Of a stretch of DNA of 49,459 bases, positions 1-8,249 are shown piece after piece. Source of the DNA: an uncultured Clostridia bacterium (GTDB lineage: Bacteria > Bacillota > Clostridia > TANB77 > CAG-508); assembly GCA_947625835.1 (NCBI GenBank), contig CANQPY010000006.1:1-49459 (forward strand), given 5' to 3'. The stretch's first letter is position 1. Each line of letters starts with the position of its first letter. The position numbers were made by a program, and so were the translations under genes. The notes below the pieces were generated by a model. That model saw only the letters and a list, made by a program, of their open reading frames with translations, was not told the origin of the DNA and searched no databases.

Positions 1-426
1 TTCCAAAATGAAGTAATAAATATCCAAGAATTAAAGCAATATACAAATCCATTAAATGAAGATATTGCAAGATTAGAGCGAGAATTAAAACTAATTACAT
101 CAGAAATAAAAGAAAAAGATGTATTAGAAAAAGAACTTACCAAAACAATTAGTACAGTTGATGACATACTTAATAATGAAACAATTACAAATGCAATGCT
201 AAAAACAATTATAGATGTTATTGAAGTAGATAGTGATTCAAATGTTGAAGTAAGATTAAAATTATTAAATGAAATAGGCTCTACACCTGAAGTTATAACT
301 AATTTTAATGACATCAAAGATACCGCTCTGGAAAGTAACATCGGTACACAAAGACGTATCAGAACGACTAAAGAAAATCAACCCGAGTTTAGCAAAACAA
401 GTAAGGGTAATATTAGACGAAAATAA
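1..426 (+). CDS. C-terminal end of a large serine recombinase (5' end outside window)
   Basis: The frame is open from base 1 to the TAA at 424-426, so the start lies outside the window. The visible 141 residues are hydrophilic and helical with coiled-coil character (runs such as LERELKLITSEIKEKD), like the tail of large serine recombinases behind the zinc-ribbon region. No catalytic domain is visible, so the family call rests on composition only. The last 30 residues are basic and read through sequence that looks better coded in the next frame (308-502), as if the recombinase gene ends across an attachment junction. It could instead be another coiled-coil protein. Confidence 0.4.
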   Translation, partial: FQNEVINIQELKQYTNPLNEDIARLERELKLITSEIKEKDVLEKELTKTISTVDDILNNETITNAMLKTIIDVIEVDSDSNVEVRLKLLNEIGSTPEVITNFNDIKDTALESNIGTQRRIRTTKENQPEFSKTSKGNIRRK

Positions 427-502
427 AGCAGAAAGACATATGAGAGGAGGCATGGCAACCAAACTAAAATATAGCAAATTAAAAATAAATAAAGGAAAAT
501 GA
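308..502 (+). pseudogene. 3' remnant of an interrupted gene next to the recombinase
   Basis: This open frame encodes a plausible helical, basic C-terminus (for example INPSLAKQVRVILDENKAER, then HMRGGMATKLKYSK) and ends in TGA at 500-502. No Shine-Dalgarno sequence precedes the first ATG at 308, and the frame overlaps the recombinase tail by over 100 bases. I read it as the 3' end of a host gene cut by integration of the element carrying the recombinase. The family was not recognised. A functional short gene is not excluded. Confidence 0.3.
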
Positions 503-542
503 GGGAGAAAAATAGCTCCCTTATTTCATTTTAAGAAATAAT

Positions 543-571
543 CACTTATCGACAAAATTTGACATAGAATA
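543..571 (+). promoter_or_regulatory. Possible SigK-type promoter of yabG
   Basis: CATAGAATA at 563-571 matches the SigK -10 pattern CATAnnnTA, with CAC at 543-545 about 17 bases upstream as a candidate -35. B. subtilis yabG is transcribed by SigK in the mother cell, so the location fits. It is a short match in AT-rich DNA. Confidence 0.35.
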
Positions 572-601
572 TAATAGCCAAAATTCAGAGGTGATTAAAT
601 A

Positions 602-1438
602 ATGAACAAAATAAAAAAAGGAAGCATTGTGGCAAGAAAATCATATGGAAAAGATATAATTTTTGTAGTTAAAAATATAATAGACACAAACAAAGGGAAA
701 ATAGCCATTTTAGAAGGATTAATAGATAGAATAGAAGCAGACAGTAGTATAGAAGACCTAGAAATAGTAGAAAAACGAACAATAAATGAAAGAATAGATT
801 ATTTAAATAGAAAAATAAATAAAAAAATTCAAGAAAGGAAAAACAATCAAAAAAAAATAGATTTCGAAAATAGAAATAAAGAAATCATTATAACAGGGAA
901 AATACTACATTTAGATGGAGATAAGAAATACAGTAAAAAATCCTATTATTATTATAAAAAACTAGGACTAAATGCAATTGTAAGAAATGTAGCAGAATAT
1001 AGACAACCTAAAGTAGTTTATCGTTTATTGCAAATTTATAATCCTGATATTTTGGTTATAACTGGACATGATGGAATGATTAAAAGAGGAACAGACTATT
1101 ATAATATTTATAATTATAGAAATTCAAAATACTTTATAAACACAGTAAAAGAAGCAAGAAGATATGATGAAGAAAACAAGAAAAATTTAGTAATTTTTGC
1201 AGGTGCTTGTCAAAGTTATTTTGAAGCAATAATTTCTGCAGGTGCAAATTTTGCATCTTCACCCGCAAGAATTTTAATTGATTTTTTAGATCCATTAGTA
1301 ATAGCAGAAAAAGTAGCATCAACTGAAAAATATAAATATATATCAATTGACGACATAGAAAAAGAACTAAGAGATGGAAAAAAAGGTGTAAGTGGCATTG
1401 GAGCAAATGGCAAAATGATAAAAAAAGAAATTGACTAA
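602..1438 (+). CDS. yabG: Sporulation-specific protease YabG
   Basis: This 278-residue protein has the YabG layout. The N-terminus (KKGSIVARKSYGKDIIF) is SH3-like, followed by a charged linker (residues 60-95). The conserved core contains ITGKILHLDGDKKY, then DILVITGHDG near residue 155, NSKYFINTVKEAR and FAGACQSYFEAIISAGANFA near residue 200. YabG is a mother-cell cysteine protease that trims coat proteins and, in clostridia, processes germination proteins. The Cys in FAGACQSY and the His in ITGHDG are the likely active residues. AGAGGTG precedes the ATG. It is followed by veg, the same gene order as in Bacillus. No CGG codon occurs. Confidence 0.9.
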   Translation: MNKIKKGSIVARKSYGKDIIFVVKNIIDTNKGKIAILEGLIDRIEADSSIEDLEIVEKRTINERIDYLNRKINKKIQERKNNQKKIDFENRNKEIIITGKILHLDGDKKYSKKSYYYYKKLGLNAIVRNVAEYRQPKVVYRLLQIYNPDILVITGHDGMIKRGTDYYNIYNYRNSKYFINTVKEARRYDEENKKNLVIFAGACQSYFEAIISAGANFASSPARILIDFLDPLVIAEKVASTEKYKYISIDDIEKELRDGKKGVSGIGANGKMIKKEID

Positions 1439-1565
1439 AAACTAAAAATAAACCAACTTAATATTTTTGTAACAAAACTGTAATACAAGTGTAAAACAGC
1501 AAAACAAAATCGACAAAACCATTGAAAATAGTACAATACAAGAAAATTACAACACATTACTTTTT

Positions 1566-1594
1566 TTGACAAAATACGGGAAAAATGCTATAAT
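1566..1594 (+). promoter_or_regulatory. SigA promoter of veg
   Basis: TTGACA (1566-1571), a 17-base spacer and TATAAT (1589-1594) form a perfect housekeeping promoter ahead of the start at 1624. veg is a classic very strong vegetative promoter gene in B. subtilis, which fits. Confidence 0.85.
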
Positions 1595-1623
1595 CAAACT
1601 ATCTTATAGGAGAGGGTGATAGC

Positions 1624-1917
1624 ATGATTTGTCGTTCAGATATAGCAAATTTAAAAACAGACATCATCGATAAAGTCGGACAAAAGATAATTGTAAAAGG
1701 GTCTTTAGGAAGAAGTAGAGCCTTTGAAAAAGAAGCTACAATAGAAAAAGCCTATCCAAACATATTTGTAGTAAAATATGAAGAAAATGATAGAAATGTT
1801 ACCTATAGCTATACAGATGTATTAACTAGAACAGTGGAAGTAGAAGTTTTTGATGGAGATTCTTATTCTCCACTAATACCACCATTAATTGCAACAAAGA
1901 AAAAGAAATTATTATAA
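1624..1917 (+). CDS. veg: Veg family protein
   Basis: This 97-residue small beta-rich protein of the Veg (DUF1021) family contains GQKIIVKGSLGRSRAFEKEA, the typical family core, followed by PNIFVVKYEE and a basic tail. In Bacillus Veg stimulates biofilm matrix genes; its role in clostridia is unknown. It has a perfect SigA promoter, AGGAGAGGGTG as ribosome site and its own terminator, so it is a monocistronic and probably highly expressed gene. The neighbour upstream is yabG, as in Bacillus. A CGG trinucleotide at 1677 is out of frame (GTC-GGA). Confidence 0.9.
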   Translation: MICRSDIANLKTDIIDKVGQKIIVKGSLGRSRAFEKEATIEKAYPNIFVVKYEENDRNVTYSYTDVLTRTVEVEVFDGDSYSPLIPPLIATKKKKLL

Positions 1918-1930
1918 AAAACAGAAATTA

Positions 1931-1954
1931 AGCAGAAATTAATCTGCTTTTTTC
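1931..1954 (+). terminator. Rho-independent terminator after veg
   Basis: AGCAGA (1931-1936) pairs with TCTGCT (1943-1948) and is followed by a T run. Confidence 0.8.
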
Positions 1955-2022
1955 TAATTTTTGTCATAAAACTATTTTAGAACCAATATATTGGTATAAA
2001 GAAAAAAGAAGGAGGTTCTAAA

Positions 2023-3573
2023 ATGGTTTTAGAAACAGCAAATGAAAATTTATGCGTAAATAAACTATTAGCAACAAAAAAAGATATCATAATGGTAGAA
2101 GGAGATATGATTGTTCCAGATTCTAAGCCAGATATTTTGAGCACAATTTGTACAAGTGGGGTTGTATGTGTTTATAAAAAAGAAGCTTTAGAGGATAAAG
2201 TAAGAATTGATGGAAACATTAACACTTATATTATGTATTTAGCAGATGATACACAAGACAAAGTAAGAGGAATTACTACAAATTTAGATTTTTCTGAAAT
2301 AATTCCAGTTTCAAATGTAAAAGAAGGAATGCAAATTACTGTACAAACAAAATTAAAATCAATAGAATGTAAGGTTATAAATGGGCGAAAAATAGGAATT
2401 AAAGCAAGTTTAGAAGTAGATATAAAAGTATATGAAAAAGAAGATATAGAAATTGTAAATGACATACAAAATGCAGAAGGCATACAAATGCAAAAAGAAA
2501 ATTTAAAAGTTAATTCTTTAGTAGGAATGGGAGAAAATAAAATTTATGCAAAAGATAATTTATCTATAAACAGTGTTGACAACTTAGCAGAAATTTTAAA
2601 AACAGATATTTCTATTGTAGATAAAGACATAAAGGTAAGCTATAATAAAATTTTATCAAAAGCAGAAGCAAAAATAAAACTAATGTATTTAACTGAAGAT
2701 AATAGAATTAATATAGTTGAAGCCAAAATACCATTGGTTGGTTTTATAGATATACCAAATGTTACAGAAGAAAATATATGTGATATGAATTACGAAATAA
2801 GAAATGTAATAATAAAACCAAATAGTGCAGAAGAACATTCAATATATGTAGAAATGGAAGTAGGAGTATCTGCAATTGTTTATGAAGAAAAGCAAATCAA
2901 TTTAATTCAAGACTTATATAGTCCTTGTGAAAATTTAGAATTTAACAAAAAGAAAATTACTACAATAACAGGAAAACGCATTTTACGAGAAACTAAACAA
3001 ATTAAAGAAACAATAGAATTAGAGGGAATGGACAACAAGCAAATAGTAGATGTAGACATTAATCCAATTATTGAAAAACAAGAAAATCTTATGAACAAAA
3101 TTTTATACACCGGAAATTTAGATGTTAATTTTGTATTAGTTGGCAATGATCTTCAAACAGAAGTAAGAAATAATAAAATACCATTTGAATATAGCATAGA
3201 TAATATTGAAGACAGTGAAAACATGAACAACAAATTAGAAATAGAAGTAGCTTCTCAAGATTTTATCGTACAAGAGCAAGGAATTGTTACAAGTAATATT
3301 AATTTAAATATGGAAAATAATATGTACAAAAATACAAATATAAATGTTATGAATGAAATTCAAACAAATGGAGAACGAAAAGAACAAAATTATAGTATTA
3401 TTCTTTATATTGTAAAAAAAGGCGATACTTTATGGAATATAGCAAAAAAATACGGAAGTACCGTAGAAGATATTGTAAGAACAAATAGCATTGAAGATGA
3501 AAATAAAATTGGTATTGGGCAAAAATTATTTATTCCGCGCTATGTTGTAAGAACAGGAATTCAAAATGGATAA
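2023..3573 (+). CDS. SPOCS (DUF3794) repeat protein with C-terminal LysM domain
   Basis: This 516-residue protein consists of DUF3794/SPOCS-type repeats, the first around residues 20-130 (VVEGDMIVPDSKPDIL-like start) and others around 160-280 and 330-440. A single LysM peptidoglycan-binding domain follows at residues 465-510 (YIVKKGDTLWNIAKKYGS ... IGIGQKLFIP). SPOCS domains occur in spore coat and cortex proteins, so a spore-envelope role in the mother cell is likely. The start has a strong AAGGAGG. The gene overlaps yunB by 8 bases, implying a two-gene sporulation operon. CGG trinucleotides at 3111 and 3453 are out of frame. Confidence 0.85.
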   Translation: MVLETANENLCVNKLLATKKDIIMVEGDMIVPDSKPDILSTICTSGVVCVYKKEALEDKVRIDGNINTYIMYLADDTQDKVRGITTNLDFSEIIPVSNVKEGMQITVQTKLKSIECKVINGRKIGIKASLEVDIKVYEKEDIEIVNDIQNAEGIQMQKENLKVNSLVGMGENKIYAKDNLSINSVDNLAEILKTDISIVDKDIKVSYNKILSKAEAKIKLMYLTEDNRINIVEAKIPLVGFIDIPNVTEENICDMNYEIRNVIIKPNSAEEHSIYVEMEVGVSAIVYEEKQINLIQDLYSPCENLEFNKKKITTITGKRILRETKQIKETIELEGMDNKQIVDVDINPIIEKQENLMNKILYTGNLDVNFVLVGNDLQTEVRNNKIPFEYSIDNIEDSENMNNKLEIEVASQDFIVQEQGIVTSNINLNMENNMYKNTNINVMNEIQTNGERKEQNYSIILYIVKKGDTLWNIAKKYGSTVEDIVRTNSIEDENKIGIGQKLFIPRYVVRTGIQNG

Positions 3574-4283
3574 AATTTATTCTAGACCTAGGATAAAAAT
3601 TCCTAAAATTATAATAAAAGGCAGAAAAATAAGAAATACAAAAGAAAAGAAAATGACTACATTGTTAGTCATTTTTATAATAGCATTTTTTACTGCCACA
3701 GTAATTTTAAATGCAATTTTACCGATGTTTGACACTTTATGCGAAAATAGAGCAGAAGCAATAGCAACAATGGTATCTAATGAACAAGCATCTGTTGTAA
3801 TGAAAGAACATACATATGATGAATTGTATACAATAGAAAAAGATGGCGAAGGAAACATTACCATGATAAAGTCAAATGTAATGCCAATTAACCAAATTAT
3901 TTCTAATATTGCAAATAAAATACAAGAAGAAATTGACAAAAAAGGGAAAGAAAATGTGCAAATAGCACTACGGTAGTTTTACTGGATTTAAATTATTTGC
4001 AGGTGAAGGACCTAAAATAAAAATAAAAATTACACCAATTGGAAATGTTACAACAGATTTGAAAAGCGAATTTATTGCTAAAGGAATTAATCAAACATTA
4101 CATAGAATTTATTTGCAAGTTAGTTGCAAAGTAGAAATTGCAACACCATTTGAAAGTATTGAAAAAAGTATTTCAAATCAAGTTTTAATAATGGAAAATA
4201 TTATAGTTGGTAAAATACCTGAAACATATTATAATTTAGAAGGAATGGAAAGCGGAAGCGATACTTTAAATGTGGTACAATAA
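3566..4283 (+). CDS. yunB: Sporulation protein YunB, decoded through one CGGT +1 site
   Basis: The zero frame gives a basic N-terminus, one membrane helix (residues 30-55, LLVIFIIAFFTATVILNAIL) and the YunB luminal region. It then hits CGG followed at once by TAG at 3971-3976. Skipping the C gives ...QIALGSFTGFKLFAGEGPK and continues to TAA at 4281-4283, a total of 238 residues, close to YunB of Bacillus. The sequence after the break is typical YunB (ITPIGNVTTDLKSEF, AKGINQTLHRIY, SCKVEIATPF). YunB is a SigE-controlled protein involved in sporulation. The start overlaps the SPOCS-LysM gene. Either the gene is recoded or it is a pseudogene; the repeated pattern across the window favours recoding. 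Confidence 0.85.
3971..3974 (+). other. CGGN +1 recoding site (yunB, Gly136)
   Basis: The context is gca-cta-CGGT-agt. The incoming frame reads CGG then TAG; skipping C reads GGT (Gly) and restores YunB. Confidence 0.8.
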
Positions 4284-4402
4284 ACTTTACAAAGTATTTT
4301 TAGTATGTTAATATAATATTAGTAATATAAAAAGAATAATTTAAAGGAAAGGAATTAATTAAATAGATTGATATTTCTATATAATTGATTATATGAGAAA
4401 AA

Positions 4403-5530
4403 ATGAGTAACAAAAGAACAAAACCTATAACTCAGGAAGATTACATTTTTGAAGATGCAATACCAAACATACCAGAAATTAATTTGGAAGAATTGCGAAA
4501 AATAGAAGAAAAATTAAAAGATTATGTATCAGGTAAAAGTAAAGATGGAATAACTATGCAAGAAGCCCAAAATTTTTTGGACTGGGTTAGTTTTAATGCA
4601 AGAAATTATGTTGTAGATAAAACAAATGAATCAATTTTGGTAGCTAGTATGACAGGGCAATGTGCATTAACACAAGATATAAATTATGAAATTTTTAAAA
4701 AAATTGGATTAGATATAAAAGCATTTAATATGAGCAACACAATAGGAGATATACCAATGAGAAAGGAAGATAAGGATTATTTTACTTTTTTATATGGTAA
4801 AAATGTTGGTGTAAGGCATGCAGTTGCACTAGTAAATATTCCAATTATAGATAATAAAAATAATACTAAATTATATAAATTTCAACTAGATCCTACTTTT
4901 AGGCAGTTTTGTTTAAAGGAAAATTGCAATGTAGATAGTTTTTGTGATGAAGAAAGAGAATTTGTATCTCCAGACCCAGGATATTTTATGATGCAAGACA
5001 CTTTAACTAAATTAGGAGTAGAACCAGAATTAGCACAAAAATCAGAGAATTTAGCAAAAGAAATTATAAAAAATGGTTATTTTTTACTTAATGAAGAATC
5101 TGCAAAACTATATGGAGATGCATTTGTAAGAGCAAGTAAGCGATTAGAGTTCCAAAATACTAAAATGAATATGACGGGATTAGATTATATTAAAAATTTT
5201 GAAAACAATCCTAGTCATATGATTAAAATGGTTGATGGAGAATATAAAAAATTACCAAGTGAAATACAAGAGCCTAAACCAAATATATTTTCAAGAATAA
5301 TAAATTATATAAAAAATAGATTTCAATCTAGTAAGAAACCTCTTGCACTACCAGAAGGTAATAGTAGGAAAGTTGAAAATCAAAAGCTAGAAAATTTGCA
5401 AGTTGCTCAGCTAACCGAAGAACAATTGAAAAATTTTAGAGAAAATGAGCAAAAAATATTAGAAAATCATAATAATAACAATTATGAAACACAAGATAAT
5501 AATAAAGAATATATTGAAAAATCATTATAA
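4403..5530 (+). CDS. Unknown protein with a Cys-His-Asp arrangement
   Basis: This 375-residue soluble protein has no signal peptide and no family I recognise. Residues 60-170 show a papain/transglutaminase-like order: Cys87 in TGQCALTQDINYEIF, His139 in VRHAVALVNIP and Asp163 in YKFQLDPTFRQFC, each in the hydrophobic context usual for that fold. Residues 290-375 are a charged, Gln/Asn-rich low-complexity tail. No clear ribosome site stands next to the ATG (AAAGGAAAGG lies about 55 bases upstream), so the start is uncertain. It is a single gene between yunB and the terminator shared with rpsI. A cysteine protease or transglutaminase-like enzyme is an inference. Confidence 0.6.
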   Translation: MSNKRTKPITQEDYIFEDAIPNIPEINLEELRKIEEKLKDYVSGKSKDGITMQEAQNFLDWVSFNARNYVVDKTNESILVASMTGQCALTQDINYEIFKKIGLDIKAFNMSNTIGDIPMRKEDKDYFTFLYGKNVGVRHAVALVNIPIIDNKNNTKLYKFQLDPTFRQFCLKENCNVDSFCDEEREFVSPDPGYFMMQDTLTKLGVEPELAQKSENLAKEIIKNGYFLLNEESAKLYGDAFVRASKRLEFQNTKMNMTGLDYIKNFENNPSHMIKMVDGEYKKLPSEIQEPKPNIFSRIINYIKNRFQSSKKPLALPEGNSRKVENQKLENLQVAQLTEEQLKNFRENEQKILENHNNNNYETQDNNKEYIEKSL

Positions 5531-5533
5531 ATT

Positions 5534-5578
5534 AAAAGCCAGTGTAAGTACATAATAATATACTTTGCTGGCTTTTTT
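5534..5578. terminator. Bidirectional terminator between the unknown gene and rpsI
   Basis: AAAAGCCAG (5534-5542) pairs with CTGGCTTTT (5568-5576). A runs on the left and T runs on the right serve both strands. Confidence 0.8.
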
Positions 5579-5584
5579 GTATAA

Positions 5585-5986
5585 TTATCTTTTACTAAAT
5601 TGTGGAGCTTTTCTAGCTTTTTTAAGACCATATTTCTTTCTTTCTTTCATACGTGGATCTCTTGTTAAGAATCCATTTGACTTTAAAACAGGTCTATATT
5701 CAGAATTTGCTTCATTTAAAGCTCTAGCTAATCCATGACGAATTGCTCCTGCTTGACCAGTAAAACCTCCACCTTTTACTGTACAAATAACATCATATTT
5801 TGTAGTTGTATTTGTTACAGTTAATGGTTGTTTTACAATAACTTTTAATGTTTCTAATCCGAAAAATTCATCAATATCTTTTCCATTGATTGTTATTTTT
5901 CCAGTTCCTTCTACTAATCTTACTCTAGCAATAGAACTTTTTCTTCTACCTGTACCATAAAAAACAATATTTTCTTTTTTTGCCAT
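5585..5986 (-). CDS. rpsI: 30S ribosomal protein S9
   Basis: This 133-residue S9 begins [15 protein letters not shown] and ends in the invariant basic tail RKAPQFSKR, which reaches the P-site tRNA in the ribosome. [18 protein letters not shown] is present near residue 80. It lies one base downstream of rplM, forming the usual rplM-rpsI operon, with AGGAGGT before its ATG (inside the 3' end of rplM). A CGG on this strand is out of frame (TTC-GGA), and no CGG codon is used. Confidence 0.97.
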   Translation of the reverse strand: MAKKENIVFYGTGRRKSSIARVRLVEGTGKITINGKDIDEFFGLETLKVIVKQPLTVTNTTTKYDVICTVKGGGFTGQAGAIRHGLARALNEANSEYRPVLKSNGFLTRDPRMKERKKYGLKKARKAPQFSKR

Positions 5987-5987
5987 T

Positions 5988-6425
5988 TTATTTTACCTCC
6001 CATACTTCTGGTTTTTGTGCTTGATTTTCATGTTCGCTTCCTGCATATACTCTTAATTTTTTAAGTTGCATACTTCCTAAAGAATTATGAGGTAACATTC
6101 CTTTTATAGCTAAAGTCATTGCTTTTTCAGGTTTTTTTTCAAGCATTACTTTGGCTGGAACTTCTTTCATTCCTCCAATATAACCTGAATGATGTCTATA
6201 CATTTTTTGGTTTAGTTTATTTCCTGTTAAAATAACATCTTTACAATTTAATATAATAACATGGTCACCTGTATCAATATTTGGTGTGTATGTTGGTTTA
6301 TGTTTTCCTCTTAATAATTTTGCAGCTTCTGTTGCGACTCTACCAAGTGGCTTGTTTGCTGCATCGATGATATACCATTTGCTTTCAACCTCTCCGCATT
6401 TGGCACTATATGTTGTATTATTCAT
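5988..6425 (-). CDS. rplM: 50S ribosomal protein L13
   Basis: This 145-residue L13 carries [20 protein letters not shown] at residues 17-36, [18 protein letters not shown] near 60 and [20 protein letters not shown] near 115, all L13 signatures. It assembles early into the 50S subunit. AGGAGGG lies before the ATG. It is the first gene of the rplM-rpsI operon and is transcribed from the promoter at 6526-6554 with a leader of about 100 nt. A CGG on this strand is out of frame (TGC-GGA). Confidence 0.97.
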   Translation of the reverse strand: MNNTTYSAKCGEVESKWYIIDAANKPLGRVATEAAKLLRGKHKPTYTPNIDTGDHVIILNCKDVILTGNKLNQKMYRHHSGYIGGMKEVPAKVMLEKKPEKAMTLAIKGMLPHNSLGSMQLKKLRVYAGSEHENQAQKPEVWEVK

Positions 6426-6519
6426 GGTAATAAATACCCTCCTATTTCTTTTTTATTTGTTTGCAAGAGCTTCAATTTAAAACCACCGGGGAGAAGTTTT
6501 AAATTAATACTCCATAGCG
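6426..6519 (-). promoter_or_regulatory. rplM leader, possibly an L13-type autoregulatory leader
   Basis: The transcribed leader contains GGAG...CTCC and a GC block (CCCCGGTGG) in otherwise AT-rich DNA, able to form a hairpin about 70 nt before the start. Firmicute rplM operons often carry an L13-binding leader. I cannot confirm the family fold by eye. Confidence 0.35.
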
Positions 6520-6525
6520 TAGACT

Positions 6526-6554
6526 ATTATATTATAAAATAGCACTTTTGTCAA
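6526..6554 (-). promoter_or_regulatory. SigA promoter of rplM-rpsI
   Basis: On the minus strand, TTGACA (6554-6549), a 17-base spacer and TATAAT (6531-6526) form a consensus promoter. Confidence 0.8.
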
Positions 6555-6598
6555 TAATTTTGGCAAAAATTGTTAAGCAAAATTTTTCAGAAATGTGG

Positions 6599-6724
6599 AT
6601 GTAGTGCCTGTGGTTGTAGTGCCTGTCCCCAAACCAACCAAAATGCGGTTGTAGTGCCTGTCCCCAAACCAACTGTCCCCAAACCAACCAAAATGCGGTT
6701 GTAGTGCCTGTCCCCAAACCCACC
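6599..6724. repeat. Imperfect tandem repeats of a GC-richer ~35-bp unit
   Basis: The unit GTTGTAGTGCCTGTCCCC followed by AAACCAACCAAAATGCG occurs in full twice (from 6614 and from 6649) with partial copies before (6599), between (TGTCCCCAAACCAAC at 6674) and after (from 6699). Its composition is unlike the surrounding DNA. It lies between the divergent rplM and NlpC promoters. No coding frame is convincing. The 6426-6836 gap otherwise holds only the rplM leader and two promoters. Confidence 0.85.
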
Positions 6725-6759
6725 TAAATCCACCTTCCCTAGTGCAAAAAATGAAAAAC

Positions 6760-6788
6760 TTGACAAATTTTCCAAAAAAGAGTATACT
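6760..6788 (+). promoter_or_regulatory. SigA promoter of the NlpC/P60 gene
   Basis: TTGACA (6760-6765), a 17-base spacer and TATACT (6783-6788) precede the start at 6837. Confidence 0.8.
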
Positions 6789-6836
6789 AAATATGTTGGT
6801 CAAAGAATATAATATATTATCAAAAGGAGCAAAAAA

Positions 6837-8249
6837 ATGAAAAGTAAAATGAATATAAAAAGCATTGTAATCTTGGCAGCCGTAAGTTTAATCAGTTTGT
6901 TTTTTATAAATATGAGTTTTGCTGCAAATACAGGAAAAATAACTGTTGAAACAGCAAATCTTAGGGAAACAGCAGATGAAGAATCAAAAATACTAGAGCA
7001 ACTTTCTATGAATAAAGAAGTAGAAATAATAGAAAAAGTAGGAAATTGGTACAAGGTAAAAGCAAATGGTATAACAGGATATATAAGAGAAGATTTATTA
7101 GATGTACCAGAGGTGTCAAATCAAACACAAAACCAAAATACAAACACAAATCAAACAACAGTGGAAACGCCAGAAACACCAGAAACTCAAGAAGAACCAG
7201 AAAATCAAGAAAGTCCAGAAAATGCAGAGAAACCAAAACAAGAAGAAACAACACCAACAGAGCCAACTAAAGTAGAATCAAGTAAAAGATATGTAGCAGA
7301 AGATGTAAAACTAAAAATTGTGCCATTAATTAATGCAACTGATATAATAGAAGTAAAAAAAGATGAAGAAGTTACTGTAATTGAAGAAATAAATGATTGG
7401 GTATGTATAGAAACAGGAACAACAAAAGGATGGATTAGAAAAGAAAAATTAGCAGAAAATAAAGTTACTGAGACCACAACAGAGACTACACCTGAAACAA
7501 CACAAGAAACACCAACACAAAATCCAAGTGCTCAGCCACAAGCAGTAAATAAAACTTTATATATTAAAAATGCAAGTGTTAATGTAAGAAAAGAGGCAAC
7601 TACATCATCAGCAGTTGTAACAACATTAACAATAAATACATCAGTTAATGTAACAGAAGAATTAAGTAGTGGGTGGAGCAAAGTAAAAGTAAATGGGGTA
7701 GAAGGATATATTTTATCTTCACTACTATCAACTGAAAAGCAAGCAACATCAAGAAGTCAAACATCAAGACAATCAAACAGTCAAACAACAACGCAAACTA
7801 CTCAAGGAGAAGCAACATCTACAACAAATAATACTACATCAAAGTCAACTTCAAAAGCAACAAGTACTGCACCAGCAGCACAAGCACCAGGAAAGGGTGC
7901 AACAGTTGTAGAAACTGCAAAAAAATATTTAGGTTATAAATATGTATATGGAGGAACAACACCAAGTGGGTTTGACTGCTCAGGATTTACTGCTTATGTA
8001 TATAAATTACATGGAATTAGTTTAAGCAGAACATCACAAGCACAATTTAAAAATGGTGTAGCAGTATCAAAAGGCAATTTAAAACCAGGTGATTTAGTGT
8101 TTTTCTATAAAGGAATAAGCCATGTTGGAATTTACATTGGTGGAGGAAGCTTTATACATGCTTCAAACTCTAGAACAGGAGTAGTAATTAGTTCATTATC
8201 TTCTGGATATTATAGTCGTAACTATGCAGGAGCAAGAAGAGTATTATAA
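6837..8249 (+). CDS. Secreted NlpC/P60 endopeptidase with three SH3b domains
   Basis: This 470-residue protein has a signal peptide (residues 1-30, hydrophobic core then SFAA). It carries three bacterial SH3 domains: residues 34-85 (VETANLRETADEESKIL), about 143-200, and about 235-290 (NASVNVRKEATTSSAVVTTL). These are separated by Thr/Pro/Glu/Gln-rich linkers. The C-terminal NlpC/P60 domain has Cys381 (GFDCSGFTAYVY), His429 (ISHVGIYIGGG) and His441 (SFIHAS) as catalytic residues. Such enzymes cut the D-Glu to diamino acid bond in wall peptides during growth, separation or germination. The start has AAAGGAG and a SigA promoter. It overlaps the first in-frame ATG of comEC. Confidence 0.92.
   Translation: MKSKMNIKSIVILAAVSLISLFFINMSFAANTGKITVETANLRETADEESKILEQLSMNKEVEIIEKVGNWYKVKANGITGYIREDLLDVPEVSNQTQNQNTNTNQTTVETPETPETQEEPENQESPENAEKPKQEETTPTEPTKVESSKRYVAEDVKLKIVPLINATDIIEVKKDEEVTVIEEINDWVCIETGTTKGWIRKEKLAENKVTETTTETTPETTQETPTQNPSAQPQAVNKTLYIKNASVNVRKEATTSSAVVTTLTINTSVNVTEELSSGWSKVKVNGVEGYILSSLLSTEKQATSRSQTSRQSNSQTTTQTTQGEATSTTNNTTSKSTSKATSTAPAAQAPGKGATVVETAKKYLGYKYVYGGTTPSGFDCSGFTAYVYKLHGISLSRTSQAQFKNGVAVSKGNLKPGDLVFFYKGISHVGIYIGGGSFIHASNSRTGVVISSLSSGYYSRNYAGARRVL

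Noticed and set aside
342..344. CGG in the recombinase tail as another recoding site
   Set aside because: It is out of frame in both plausible reading frames (ATC-GGT and TCG-GTA), and the frame change there is better explained by an element junction.
6599..6724. CRISPR array
   Set aside because: The units are tandem without unique spacers, only about three copies exist, and there are no cas genes.
6573..6803. Overlapping minus-strand frames with repeated GWFGDRHYN-type residues
   Set aside because: They are translations of the GC-richer tandem repeat in three frames, without start signals.
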